A stretch of DNA of 64,000 nt from Pricia mediterranea. Its GTDB lineage: Bacteria > Bacteroidota > Bacteroidia > Flavobacteriales > Flavobacteriaceae. The translations under genes were made by a program, and so were the position numbers. Each line of letters starts with the position of its first letter. Position 1 is the first letter of the stretch. The DNA is taken from NCBI RefSeq assembly GCF_032248455.1, contig NZ_JAVTTP010000001.1, positions 3,408,501-3,472,500 of the forward strand, in the 5' to 3' direction. The notes beneath the pieces were generated by a model that saw only the letters and a list, made by a program, of their open reading frames with translations, was not told the DNA's origin and searched no databases. Below are positions 34,958-43,792 of the stretch, one piece after another.

Positions 34958-35008
34958 AAACCCACCTCCTCAGGGGGTGGTTAGCCCGATTTGAGCAATT
35001 TCTTTACT
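34958..35008 (+). repeat. Dispersed element, copy B (TTAGCCCGATTTGAGCAA)
   Basis: The hairpin CCACCTCCTCAGGGGGTGG is followed by TTAGCCCGATTTGAGCAA, TTTC and TTTACT. It matches copy A at 29308-29352 over the whole TAGCCCGATTTGAGCAA core and in having a C-rich/G-rich hairpin just before it. Confidence 0.72.
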
Positions 35009-35510
35009 CTTTTATCGCTACTTTTCGAATGCCTTTTCCCACATCTTGCAGTTTAATCCCCAAGCGCCCGGCACTTCGCTGCGTGTGCCTGTGAATCAAA
35101 AATCACACTCAGCACCTCACATGTCGTACCTTCGACCCAGCTCCTTCAGCTACAAACTTTTCTCTTCGCACTTCGCACTTCACACTTGGCACCTAACAAT
35201 TGGTGCCTCCCCAACTCCCCGGACTACAAACCTTTTCACCTCCACTTCAAACGACCGCCTCCGCAACGTACACCCGCATCAAACCACACCACCACCCCGC
35301 AAAGCATCACACCGCAGCCCCAATAATTTTTACTTAATACTAAGTACTAAGTACTCAATACCCATTATCCCACGCTCACAAATTACGGAATACTTTCTCC
35401 TTTTTGCCCACATCATCCTTTTCACATAATTTTAATAGTCGATTTTAGCTTTTTCAAGGGTACGGAACTATCTTCGGAAAGATTCCAAAAAACACTAAAA
35501 ATTCTAAACG
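35009..35510. other. Intergenic region with heptamer tracts, no gene
   Basis: About 500 bases between meaB and the organic-hydroperoxide gene. At 35164-35198 the units CTTCGCA, CTTCGCA, CTTCACA, CTTGGCA, CCTAACA occur; at 35331-35365 TACTTAA, TACTAAG, TACTAAG, TACTCAA, TACCCAT. The middle part is C-rich on this strand. A -7-like TATCTTCG near 35469 may serve the next gene. Confidence 0.7.
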
Positions 35511-35939
35511 ATGAAAACAATTTTTAAGACCAAAGCCACAAATACGGGTGGTAGGGACGGACATGTAAAAAGCAAGGACGGCGCTATCGATATGGATATC
35601 AAGATGCCGGACGCCGACGGTAAAACGGATGGAAAGTCCACCAACCCCGAGCAGCTTTTTGCCGCGGCTTACGCCACCTGTTTTGCCGGAGCCCTACAAG
35701 CGGTCGCAGGGGAGCACGGTGTAGAGGATCTGGGCGATTTCAAGGTCACGGCTACGGTAAACTTTAACAAGGATGAGGACGGGTTTTTTGTCGGGGTCAC
35801 CTTGGATTGCCTGCTACCCACGGTGGATACAGAAACGGGTGAAAAATTGGTCAATGCCGCGCATGAAATTTGCCCTTATAGCAAGGCCACACGAGACAAC
35901 ATTACCGTAAAATTAAATCTGTTGGTAGAGGAGGTGTGA
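35511..35939 (+). CDS. ohr: Organic hydroperoxide resistance protein (OsmC/Ohr)
   Basis: A 142-residue thiol peroxidase that reduces organic hydroperoxides with the help of lipoylated proteins. The two redox cysteines are in ATCFAGAL (about residue 61) and HEICPYSKAT (about 122), the Ohr spacing. NPEQLFAAAYATCF is the family signature. It is transcribed alone and followed by a terminator at 36001. No OhrR regulator is adjacent. Confidence 0.93.
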   Translation: MKTIFKTKATNTGGRDGHVKSKDGAIDMDIKMPDADGKTDGKSTNPEQLFAAAYATCFAGALQAVAGEHGVEDLGDFKVTATVNFNKDEDGFFVGVTLDCLLPTVDTETGEKLVNAAHEICPYSKATRDNITVKLNLLVEEV

Positions 35940-36000
35940 TCAGCGCCTAGTTCGAAAAGCGCCCCTTCTAGTTCCAATAGCATCCCTCTAAAAGTCAACA

Positions 36001-36033
36001 GCCATCCATTCAATCGATAGGATGGCTTTTCTT
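36001..36033 (+). terminator. Terminator after ohr
   Basis: GCCATCC (36001-36007) pairs with GGATGGC (36020-36026) and is followed by TTTTCTT, about 60 bases after the ohr stop. Confidence 0.8.
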
Positions 36034-36191
36034 ATGGGTTTCGCATCTAAGCATCCAAAATTTTTTCCGCCTTTAGCTACCTTAGTGTTTCTTCCTTTCG
36101 TTTATGGTACAATTGCATAGCCTCCGTTTTGTTCACGGGAAATAACAATCGGACCAAGCTATAAATTCCGTGTACGTCTATCATCCCCCTC

Positions 36192-36881
36192 TCAATGCGC
36201 CTCTTCCTTTAAGTAGTCGGAAAAGTTCGCCTTAAATCGGTTTAACCTCGGGACGGAAACGTTCGTTATGTACGAGTTGTTGGGGTTCTTACGTTCGTAG
36301 TCTTGGTGATAGTCCTCCGCCTCGTAGAATTTACTCAAAGCGGTCACCTCCGTGGTAATAGGTTCCCCCTGATAAACCTTTTGTTCTTTCAGGGCCTTGA
36401 TGTATCCCTCGATAATTTCCTTTTCGCGATCGTTTTGGTAGAATGCGATGGATCTATATTGTGGTCCTCGATCCGGCCCCTGCCGATTGAGGGTGGTCGG
36501 ATCGTGCGAACCGAAGAAAACCTGAACCAACGCGGTAAAGGAGATGACCTCAGGATCGTAATATACCTTGACCGCTTCGGCGTGATCCGTGCGACCACCG
36601 GCCACCTGTTCGTAGGTGGGATTTGCCTGGGAGCCCCCGGCGTAGCCTGAAACGACTTCCTTGACTCCTTTTACACTTTCAAAAATAGCTTCTACACACC
36701 AGAAACAGCCGCTCGCGAAATAAGCGGTCTCTAACTTATCCAATTCCTGGGCGGTGGGATTTTGGATGTGATTGGCCGTGTCCTTTTCCGAAGAAGCGGC
36801 TTTGTTTTTTTTGGGACTGGATTGGCAGGAATAGGTCAGCGCCAAAGCAAGAACTAATATCGTATTTCCGAATATTTTCAT
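36192..36881 (-). CDS. msrA: Peptide-methionine (S)-S-oxide reductase, lipoprotein
   Basis: Repairs oxidised methionine (S epimer) in envelope proteins. A signal peptide with lipobox (TYSC, about residue 19) puts the enzyme in the periplasm. The catalytic cysteine is in YFASGCFWCVEAIFESVKGV (broken after the first Cys here for reference), followed by GYAGG and the NPTYEQV..GRTDHAEAV and FFGSHDPTTLNRQGPDRGPQYRS segments. The 229 residues are a single MsrA domain without a fused MsrB. It is convergent with ohr, another oxidative-stress gene. Confidence 0.94.
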   Translation of the reverse strand: MKIFGNTILVLALALTYSCQSSPKKNKAASSEKDTANHIQNPTAQELDKLETAYFASGCFWCVEAIFESVKGVKEVVSGYAGGSQANPTYEQVAGGRTDHAEAVKVYYDPEVISFTALVQVFFGSHDPTTLNRQGPDRGPQYRSIAFYQNDREKEIIEGYIKALKEQKVYQGEPITTEVTALSKFYEAEDYHQDYERKNPNNSYITNVSVPRLNRFKANFSDYLKEEAH

Positions 36882-36933
36882 AGCTGCGTTTTTGTTTTAA
36901 TGTACGAAAAATTTCTGGGAAGGTTCAAAAAAA

Positions 36934-36965
36934 AAGACTGTCCGAAATTTTCCGGACAGTCTTGC
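36934..36965. terminator. Strong hairpin between msrA and the malectin gene
   Basis: AAGACTGTCCG (36934-36944) pairs perfectly with CGGACAGTCTT (36953-36963). On the minus strand the stem lies just downstream of the malectin-lipoprotein stop at 37007 and is followed by a long T run, so it is that gene's terminator. Confidence 0.88.
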
Positions 36966-37006
36966 CAAAATTTAAAAGGATGCTTATCTGTTCAGCAAAT
37001 CCTAAA

Positions 37007-38326
37007 TTACATATCACCGACAGTTCCGGTACCGAATACCTCGATGCCCGAGATCTTCGGTTTGTTGACACTGGCCTCAAAGGTAATGTTCAGTACGCCG
37101 TCGGTCACTTCGATATCGTACATTCTTGAACTGGCCGTAGCAGGATTTACGTCCTTTACGAGGTCGTAACCCGCAAATATCTGAGTGTCTTCCATGCTGA
37201 CGTTGAAGATACGTTTTCCAATGTCACCTTCAAACCCTTCTGGGTTTTCAAGACCCCAGTAAATCTCGGCAAAATACAGCTTGACGGTATAGGTGCCGTT
37301 GGTCACGGGAATGTTATACGAGAACGGGCCTCTAATGCTGGTTCCGTCCTTCGTAATCCGCTCCGTCAGGTAAAGCGAGTCACTTTCGGTACCGGCTATG
37401 TCGGTCACGTTCGGGTTCGTATAGGCTACGGTGTTCTCCGTATCGAAATACTGGTCCGCCAAGAAAACCTTCCCGTCCAAGGTAACTTCCGGTCCTCCGC
37501 TATTAATTCGGATTAAGGAAGGACCTTGTATCTCTGCTTCGGGAGTTTGCTGAACCCCTTCAATCGCCGGGTTGGCATCCTCGGGGTTGAAAGTGATGTC
37601 CGTGGTGCTGGTAATCGCAACTCCGTCCAAAGCTCCTGAAATCGTTACGTTCTCCTGCACGCTATTCTCGAAAATTGCGGTATATGTACCATCCTCGTTA
37701 TCAACAACGCCCGCATCGGTAAGGGTCGCTGACCCGGTAGCGGTCAAGGTGACGGTTCCACCGGAAACAGCTAAAAGAATGCCATCGGCATCGGCGAGCT
37801 GTACGGTCACTTCGGCTGTTGATACCCCATTTTCGTTTGTCGGGGCGGTAGACGTTAAAGTCGTATTTTCATTGGTCGGGTCCGGATCACCGGCTACGAT
37901 CGCAGCGGCCTCGAAGACAATCTCTGCCTTGTCCGTGATAGCCTTTCCGTCCAATGCCCCTGAAATAGTAACGGTTTCGGCAACGGTATTGGTGACCGTT
38001 GCGGAGTAGCTGCCATTTTTATTGTCGGTCACATCCGATACATTGGCCGAACCTGTGGCGGTCAAGACTACCTTCCCGGCACTGTTGGCAATGGGTTTCC
38101 CGTCGGTGTCGGCAATTTTTACGGTCACTTTCGAGGTTGCGGTGCCGTCGGCAGTTACTGGCGATTCGGCGGTAATCGTGGTGTTCGGATTCGCAGGGTC
38201 CGGCGTAGCAACTACCACCGGAGGTTCGTCGCCCCCGTCATCGCTACTGCATGCGGCGGGTAGCATCGCAAATGAGGCGATCAACGATGCAAACAGAAAA
38301 TACCTTTTAAAAAATTTGAGCTTCAT
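37007..38326 (-). CDS. Surface lipoprotein with Ig-like repeats and malectin domain
   Basis: A 439-residue lipoprotein (lipobox AAC at about residue 26, then SSDDGGDEPP spacer). Two invasin-type Ig-like domains follow, about 40-135 and 140-245; both contain TATGSA, DNxxGxYxA and VTISGALDG, so they are internal duplicates. The C-terminal 150 residues (IRINSGGPEVTLDGKVFLADQYF, then YTVKLYFAEIYW) are a malectin-like carbohydrate-binding domain. It is probably a cell-surface glycan-binding protein. It is single, with its own terminator. The ligand is unknown. Confidence 0.88.
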   Translation of the reverse strand: MKLKFFKRYFLFASLIASFAMLPAACSSDDGGDEPPVVVATPDPANPNTTITAESPVTADGTATSKVTVKIADTDGKPIANSAGKVVLTATGSANVSDVTDNKNGSYSATVTNTVAETVTISGALDGKAITDKAEIVFEAAAIVAGDPDPTNENTTLTSTAPTNENGVSTAEVTVQLADADGILLAVSGGTVTLTATGSATLTDAGVVDNEDGTYTAIFENSVQENVTISGALDGVAITSTTDITFNPEDANPAIEGVQQTPEAEIQGPSLIRINSGGPEVTLDGKVFLADQYFDTENTVAYTNPNVTDIAGTESDSLYLTERITKDGTSIRGPFSYNIPVTNGTYTVKLYFAEIYWGLENPEGFEGDIGKRIFNVSMEDTQIFAGYDLVKDVNPATASSRMYDIEVTDGVLNITFEASVNKPKISGIEVFGTGTVGDM

Positions 38327-38803
38327 AATCTGTACATTTATAATTAATAATTCAATTTACATTTATCCGAAATTACGGGTCAAAACTATTCAAAAGACTT
38401 GCTACTATCAATTTTTATGTCATTTTATCGATGAAATGACGATCTTTACGATAAGGGTATCGACATCTATTTGTAAGAAAAGTTTTAACTCTAAGAAAGC
38501 GCAAGGTATAGAACCGGATGGAATAAACCGAGTTCTTTTCGTCTGATTTTTGTCTGTTTTGGTGTTTTCTTCCCCATAAAAATCATTTTTTCGGGAAACA
38601 TGAGTTTCGCCCCCGCCGTGTCGATGAATTGACCTACCATAAACCGGAATAGTAACAGTCGAGTCCTCTTTTACCCTACTTTACCCTGCGGTTCATCCGG
38701 TTTTTAACGCTTTATCGAAAATTTATACCCTTCACCGAAAATTACCTAGTAAAAATTCATAGGTGGCGTTAGTAAGATGTAATCGGTTTTAAAATTGTGG
38801 ACT
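38327..38803. other. Intergenic region between divergent genes
   Basis: About 475 AT-rich bases. It includes the hairpin TCATTT-TATCGATG-AAATGA near 38418-38437 and repeated CCGAAAATT/CGAAAATTT words near 38715-38745. It should hold the promoters of the malectin lipoprotein and the small secreted protein, but no TAnnTTTG box is clear. Confidence 0.4.
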
Positions 38804-39061
38804 ATGAGATGCATCTTGACTTTGGTAACCTTAACGGTATTTAGTTTTAACGTAACCGCCATGGTCGACCCGGCACAAGAGAACAATCGCAACAACCAAA
38901 CCGATGAACGAATCTTCAAACGGCCCGTTGTGTCCACTTCATTTGATAGAATTTCGCCTACCGCAAGTACCGGAACCACCATCCTTTATAAAATGAGGGA
39001 TAATATTATCCGCCGGGAGCTTTCTTTTACCTTAGGAAAAAAATGGATGAAATGGGCGTAA
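38804..39061 (+). CDS. Small secreted protein, LYK/RVKK C-terminal family (member 1)
   Basis: An 85-residue protein with a signal peptide (MRCILTLVTLTVFSFNVTA) and a variable Asn/Thr/Ser-rich middle. The last 25 residues, from LYKMRDNIIRRELSF to the final WA, line up without gaps with the ends of the proteins at 43553 and 44331. The ATG at 38804 is preferred over a TTG nine bases earlier because it starts directly at the hydrophobic segment. No cysteines remain after the signal. It is convergent with tesA. The function is unknown. Confidence 0.72.
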   Translation: MRCILTLVTLTVFSFNVTAMVDPAQENNRNNQTDERIFKRPVVSTSFDRISPTASTGTTILYKMRDNIIRRELSFTLGKKWMKWA

Positions 39062-39108
39062 ACGATGAACGCCCTAGATGTAGCATTCGCTTTTAGGATG
39101 GCTTTTTA

Positions 39109-39819
39109 TTACTGTAATAATACCCTTTCTTCTTGAATGACGTCCTTTAAAACCTCCCAAACATTGTCCCTTACTATTTTTTGTCCCGCTGCAGTAGGGT
39201 GGATGCCATCGTCTTGATTGAGATCGGGACGCCCGGCTACCCCTTCCAATAAAAACGGAATTAACGGGATGTCGTTCTTTTTTGCCAGCTCGGGAAAAAT
39301 CTGTCGAAAATCATCGGTATATTGTTGACCCATGTTCGGAGGGATCTGCATACCCGCCAGTATAATCTCCGTATCGGGATTTTTGAGTCGTACTTTATCG
39401 ATGATGGCCTGCAGGTTGTTTCTGGTTTCCGTAATGGGAATACCGCGGAGCCCGTCGTTAGCCCCCAGCTCCAAAACAAAAATATCCACATCTTGGTTCA
39501 GTACCCAATCCAACCGGTTGAGTCCCCCCGAAGTGGTTTCCCCGCTCAGGCCGGAATTGATGGCGACGTAGTTTAGGCCCAGGGAATCCAACCGGTTCTG
39601 TATCAAGGCCGGAAACGCTTCTTCGGTATCGAGCCCATACCCCGCCGTGAGGCTATTGCCATAGAAAAGAATGGTTTTTTCTTCTGATGTTATAGCGGCC
39701 CTAGTGACGGCGTCGGGGGTTCGGGCGGGTTTCGGTTCAGTATTCTTTTTCGGGCCTTCCCCGCAGGAGAAGATCAAGAGCACAATTAAAATATAACGAA
39801 ACTTTAAGATGTTCTGCAT
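39109..39819 (-). CDS. tesA: TesA-like SGNH arylesterase/lysophospholipase, lipoprotein
   Basis: A 236-residue SGNH hydrolase of the TesA (thioesterase I/lysophospholipase L1) group. The lipobox is FSC at about residue 19. Block I is FYGNSLTAGYGL (nucleophilic Ser), block II SGLSGETTSGG, block III LELGANDGLRG (Asn), block V DDGIHPTAAGQ (Asp/His). It is divergent from ybbA-ybbP; the same three genes are neighbours in E. coli, so the arrangement is ancient and suggests a shared task in lipid or lipoprotein handling. Confidence 0.92.
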   Translation of the reverse strand: MQNILKFRYILIVLLIFSCGEGPKKNTEPKPARTPDAVTRAAITSEEKTILFYGNSLTAGYGLDTEEAFPALIQNRLDSLGLNYVAINSGLSGETTSGGLNRLDWVLNQDVDIFVLELGANDGLRGIPITETRNNLQAIIDKVRLKNPDTEIILAGMQIPPNMGQQYTDDFRQIFPELAKKNDIPLIPFLLEGVAGRPDLNQDDGIHPTAAGQKIVRDNVWEVLKDVIQEERVLLQ

Positions 39820-39910
39820 AGTTGTAAGGTCTTAGAATAGGAATCATTTGCCTATTTTTCCGTCTCCGTAAACCTAACAACCGGCGGGCACAAAAAAATC
39901 ACGCAATTTT

Positions 39911-40600
39911 ATGGCAAAGATATTAAACGTTAGCCATCTGACGAAGCGCTATATTAGTGGAACTAAAGAGCTGACGGTGCTAAATGATATTACCTTCGAT
40001 ATCGAAGAGGGGGAAACATTCGCTATTGTAGGCCCTTCCGGTAGCGGAAAGACTACGTTATTGGGACTCTGTGCCGGTCTTGACCGACCGGATGCCGGAT
40101 CGGTAGAGCTCTGCGGTACGGACCTGGCATCATTGAACGAAGACGAGCGCGCTGCGTTGCGCAACCGGGAGGTCGGCTTTATTTTTCAGAACTTTCAGCT
40201 GCTACCCACGCTGACCGCCCTTGAAAACGTAATCGTGCCCTTGGAATTACAGGGTTTTAAAAGTCCCACCCGGTCCGGACAGGACTTGCTGGACAAGGTA
40301 GGACTGGCGGACCGGTTCCATCATTACCCCTCCCAGCTTTCGGGGGGCGAACAGCAACGGGTGGCCTTGGCCAGGGCATTTTCAAGTAACCCTTCCATAT
40401 TATTCGCCGATGAGCCTACGGGGAATCTCGACGAGGAGACCGGCGAAAAGGTGGTGAAACTGCTGTTCGAACTGAACCAGGAGGCCGGTACCACCTTGGT
40501 CATTGTTTCCCACGACCTTGAACTGGCCCGGAGAAACCAGCGCATTCTCCGGTTGAAGGGCGGAAAAGTAATCGCTAACGAAAGTACGGTACCGCTGTGA
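39911..40600 (+). CDS. ybbA: ABC transporter ATP-binding protein YbbA
   Basis: A 229-residue ATPase of the LolD/MacB type. Walker A is GPSGSGKTT (about 40-48), the Q loop FIFQNFQLLPTLTALENV, signature LSGGEQQRVALARAF, Walker B ILFADEPTGNLDEETG and the switch His in VSHDLE. It powers the FtsX-type permease that follows; start and stop overlap (GTGA at 40597-40600). Confidence 0.94.
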   Translation: MAKILNVSHLTKRYISGTKELTVLNDITFDIEEGETFAIVGPSGSGKTTLLGLCAGLDRPDAGSVELCGTDLASLNEDERAALRNREVGFIFQNFQLLPTLTALENVIVPLELQGFKSPTRSGQDLLDKVGLADRFHHYPSQLSGGEQQRVALARAFSSNPSILFADEPTGNLDEETGEKVVKLLFELNQEAGTTLVIVSHDLELARRNQRILRLKGGKVIANESTVPL

Positions 40601-43152
40601 AAAACGACAAGGGCAATCCGACCAAGACCAATTTTAATTGGCTGCTCAAAATGGCGTGGCGTGACGGCAAGGCCAGTGGAACACGTCTGCTACTGTTCAT
40701 GGCCTCGATCATTCTGGGCATCGCCGCGGTGGTCTCCATCCAATCCTTCAGTGAAAATTTAAAGGACAATATCGCCCTTCAGTCAAAAGCCTTGATGGGG
40801 GCGGATTTTATCATCGACAGCAGGCAACCTCCCAATGAAAGGGTACTGCAGATTATCGATTCGCTGGGCGGTGCGGATGCCAAGAGCGTCGGATTTCCAT
40901 CCATGGCGGTCTTCCCCAAGACCCGAAATACCAAATTGGTCAACGTGAAGGGCATCGAAGGCGGTTTTCCTTTTTACGGGGAGCTTGAAACCGACCCGGT
41001 AACGGCAGCTACCGATTATCAACAGGCGGGAGAAGTCCTGGTCGATGCGACCCTGATGATGCAATTCGGACTCAGGCCGGGGGATTCCGTCTCGATCGGG
41101 GAAATAACCCTGCCTATTGCCGGCCGTTTGGTTTCCGCCCCGGGAAGCACGGGCGTATCGGCCTCGGTCGCGCCGCCTGTACTGATTCCCTACCGCTTTA
41201 TCGAGGCAACGGGACTTATACAGACCGGAAGCCGGATTCGATACGACTTTTATTTTGTGGCGGGACCGGGACAGGACCTAGAGGCGCTGGACGAAAAGGT
41301 AGATCCGTTGCTCGATGCCCAAAATGCGGACCTCGATACGCATACTTCTACCGGTGAGCGCTTGGGCCGCCGTTACGAAAACTTTGGCAAATTCCTGAAC
41401 CTCGTCGCCTTTATTGCCCTTTTGTTGGGCTGTGTGGGTATCGCCAGTTCCGTACATATCTATATTAAGGAGAAACTGCAGTCCGTCGCCGTACTCAAAT
41501 GCATCGGGGCCAGCCGCAAACAAAGTTTCTTGATCTACCTGATCCAGATTGCCGGCATGGGCCTGATCGGTGGCCTTATCGGTACCGGGGTCGGATTGCT
41601 CGTGCAACAATCCTTTCCCTTATTGCTTCAGGGCTTTTTGCCTTTTGAGGTCCAAATTACCTTGACCGTGGCCCCGATCATCATGGGGCTGTTACTCGGA
41701 GTGTTCATGTCGGTACTGTTCGCCCTCTCGCCCCTGTTGAGCACTTGGTACGTATCGCCGCTGCAGGTCTTGCGTATCCAGGAAAACGTACCCCGAAAGT
41801 CGAGGAGGGCCAATGTATTGATAATGTCCGCCATCCTCCTGTTCGTATTTCTATTTTCGTATTGGTTGGTCGACAGTTGGAAGTACGCGCTATCGTTCGC
41901 AGCAGGCATATTGGTGGTCTTTATGCTGTTGGGCGGGGTTGCCGATCTCTTTATGAAAGGGATAAAAAAATACTTCCCGACTTCGTGGGGCTTTACCGCC
42001 CGACAAAGTCTACTGAATCTTTTTCGGCCCAACAATCAGACCTTGGTCCTGATCCTGGCCATCGGGGTAGGTACGTTTCTCATCAGTACGCTGTATTTCT
42101 CCAAGGATATCCTACTGGCAAAAACGACCTTGGAAGCCAATGACGAAGCCCCCAACCTGATTTTGTTGGATGTGCAGACCGAACAACAGGAAGCCGCAGT
42201 TGCCCGCATTACCGAAAAGGGATTGCCCCTGCTGAACAACATTCCGATCGTTACCATGCGGATGCATAAAATAAAGGACCGTACGGTAAACGAGATTCGA
42301 TCGGATACCACTTCGACCATTAACGGATGGATATTGAACCACGAGTTTCGGGTCACCTACCGCGATTCGCTGATTGATTCCGAAAGCTTGGAAGCGGGAA
42401 ATTGGCCTGTGGAATCCCAGGGGGAAGGCGTCGTGCCGGTATCCCTCTCCGATAACGTGGCGCGTGACGCCGGGGTCGAAGTAGGGGATAGGCTTGTTTT
42501 CAACGTACAGGGCATGTTAATGGAAACCGAAGTGGCCAGTATCCGCGAGGTGGACTGGGGGCGGATGCAATTGAATTTCTCCGTACTCTTTCCGAGCGGT
42601 GTGCTGGAAGATGCCCCTCAATTCCGGGTTTTGACCACCTATACACCCAATGAAAGCACATCGGCCGGCCTGCAGCGGGAATTGGTACAGGAATTCCCGA
42701 CCGTGTCCATTTTAGATTTACGGCAACTGTTATCTGTTGTCGATGACATTCTGGATAAAATTTCGTGGGTCATCAACTTTATGGCCTTCTTCAGCATCCT
42801 GACCGGAATCATCGTGTTGATCGGTTCGGTACGCACCAGCAAGTATCAACGTATTAAGGAGAGTGTACTGCTTAGGACCTTAGGGGCGAAAAGTGGACAA
42901 ATCCTAAAGATTACCGCGTTGGAATATGGTTATCTAGGCATCTTGGGAAGCACTACAGGTGTGTTACTCTCCCTGATCGGGAGCCAGTTATTGGCCCTCT
43001 TCGTTTTTGAAACTGCCTTTGTGCCTTCGTGGGTGCCTTTATTGATCGTGCTTCCCGGTATTACGATGCTCGTGCTCGCCATCGGGCTGCTCAACAGCCG
43101 TGGAGTGCTGAACAGTCCACCTTTGGAAGTACTGCGAAAGGAAGGGGTATAG
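40597..43152 (+). CDS. ybbP: FtsX-type ABC transporter permease YbbP
   Basis: An 851-residue permease with a GTG start overlapping the ybbA stop. It has one N-terminal helix, a periplasmic domain (about 50-265), three helices with an FtsX domain (about 270-400), two extra helices in the middle, a second periplasmic domain (about 500-700) and a final FtsX triple helix (about 715-850). This duplicated layout is that of YbbP/LolC-like mechanotransmission exporters. With YbbA and the divergent TesA it probably works on lipids or lipophilic substrates. Confidence 0.92.
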   Translation: MKNDKGNPTKTNFNWLLKMAWRDGKASGTRLLLFMASIILGIAAVVSIQSFSENLKDNIALQSKALMGADFIIDSRQPPNERVLQIIDSLGGADAKSVGFPSMAVFPKTRNTKLVNVKGIEGGFPFYGELETDPVTAATDYQQAGEVLVDATLMMQFGLRPGDSVSIGEITLPIAGRLVSAPGSTGVSASVAPPVLIPYRFIEATGLIQTGSRIRYDFYFVAGPGQDLEALDEKVDPLLDAQNADLDTHTSTGERLGRRYENFGKFLNLVAFIALLLGCVGIASSVHIYIKEKLQSVAVLKCIGASRKQSFLIYLIQIAGMGLIGGLIGTGVGLLVQQSFPLLLQGFLPFEVQITLTVAPIIMGLLLGVFMSVLFALSPLLSTWYVSPLQVLRIQENVPRKSRRANVLIMSAILLFVFLFSYWLVDSWKYALSFAAGILVVFMLLGGVADLFMKGIKKYFPTSWGFTARQSLLNLFRPNNQTLVLILAIGVGTFLISTLYFSKDILLAKTTLEANDEAPNLILLDVQTEQQEAAVARITEKGLPLLNNIPIVTMRMHKIKDRTVNEIRSDTTSTINGWILNHEFRVTYRDSLIDSESLEAGNWPVESQGEGVVPVSLSDNVARDAGVEVGDRLVFNVQGMLMETEVASIREVDWGRMQLNFSVLFPSGVLEDAPQFRVLTTYTPNESTSAGLQRELVQEFPTVSILDLRQLLSVVDDILDKISWVINFMAFFSILTGIIVLIGSVRTSKYQRIKESVLLRTLGAKSGQILKITALEYGYLGILGSTTGVLLSLIGSQLLALFVFETAFVPSWVPLLIVLPGITMLVLAIGLLNSRGVLNSPPLEVLRKEGV

Positions 43153-43172
43153 AAACTACTATCCCCAAAATC

Positions 43173-43346
43173 TCAATCCCTCTTGATCAAGCCGACCCCC
43201 GAAAAAAAGAAAATAGCGCCCAAAACCCCGTAAACGATCAGCATCTTGGTCGTACCGGAATCATTGGAAAAGAGGATTGCTGTGTAAATAAGACCGCCGA
43301 TGCCAAGAACGGTGAGAATAGTGCCGAAAATTTTCTTTAAATCCAT
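43173..43346 (-). CDS. Small two-helix membrane protein
   Basis: A 57-residue protein starting MDLKKIFGTILTVLGIGGLIY, with two membrane helices separated by SNDSGTTKM and a short charged end (LIKRD). The ATG at 43346 was chosen because the 13 residues before it in the longer frame precede the conserved Lys-rich start. It is convergent with ybbP. Similar small proteins are, from memory, common in flavobacteria; the function is unknown. Confidence 0.7.
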   Translation of the reverse strand: MDLKKIFGTILTVLGIGGLIYTAILFSNDSGTTKMLIVYGVLGAIFFFSGVGLIKRD

Positions 43347-43468
43347 GGCGCCAAAAATAAGAAAAATCCCAATATCCCCCGACAAAATGCACGCTGTTTC
43401 GGTAACAGGTATTTCGACCTGAATCCGTTCAACGGCACTTTTAGACCCTTGGGCGGAAGTGCTGTCGA

Positions 43469-43552
43469 TTAACGAAAATCAAGTGTTCTTCAGCGACTTA
43501 CACCCCTGTCAAACAACATGTACCGCGTTCTATTTATATAAAAACGCAAGTC
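43469..43552 (+). promoter_or_regulatory. Upstream region shared by small secreted genes 2 and 3 (copy 1)
   Basis: The 84 bases before member 2 resemble the 86 bases before member 3 (44245-44330): TTAA.CGAAAA, GTTCTTCAGCG versus GGTTTTCAGCG, CGTTCTATTTATA versus CGTTATATTTATA, and AAACGCAA just before the ATG, at matching distances. TATTTATA may be a -7 element; the rest may bind a shared regulator. Confidence 0.55.
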
Positions 43553-43792
43553 ATGAAAACCATCGCTACTTTAATTATCGCTCTTTTTTTCGGAATTACC
43601 GCCCAAGCCAATACAGCCTCTAAAACAGTTAAAGTCGAAACTTTAGAAACCTCAGTTGTTAGCGAAATCAACATTGAAGAAAATGTTACGGAATTAACTA
43701 GCGAAATCGCCCGCTTGTACAAGCGAAGTAATACGCGGGTCAAAAAAGAACTTGGTTTTTACACCAAAGCGAACCGGGCCAAGATGGCGTAA
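43553..43792 (+). CDS. Small secreted protein, LYK/RVKK C-terminal family (member 2)
   Basis: A 79-residue protein with a signal peptide (MKTIATLIIALFFGITAQA), an acidic Val/Glu-rich middle of about 35 residues and the 25-residue C-terminus beginning LYKRSNTRVKKELGF and ending in MA. The mature part has no cysteine or aromatic-rich core, so it is probably not a stable fold by itself. It lies upstream of member 3 and near two membrane histidine kinases. The function is unknown. Confidence 0.78.
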   Translation: MKTIATLIIALFFGITAQANTASKTVKVETLETSVVSEINIEENVTELTSEIARLYKRSNTRVKKELGFYTKANRAKMA

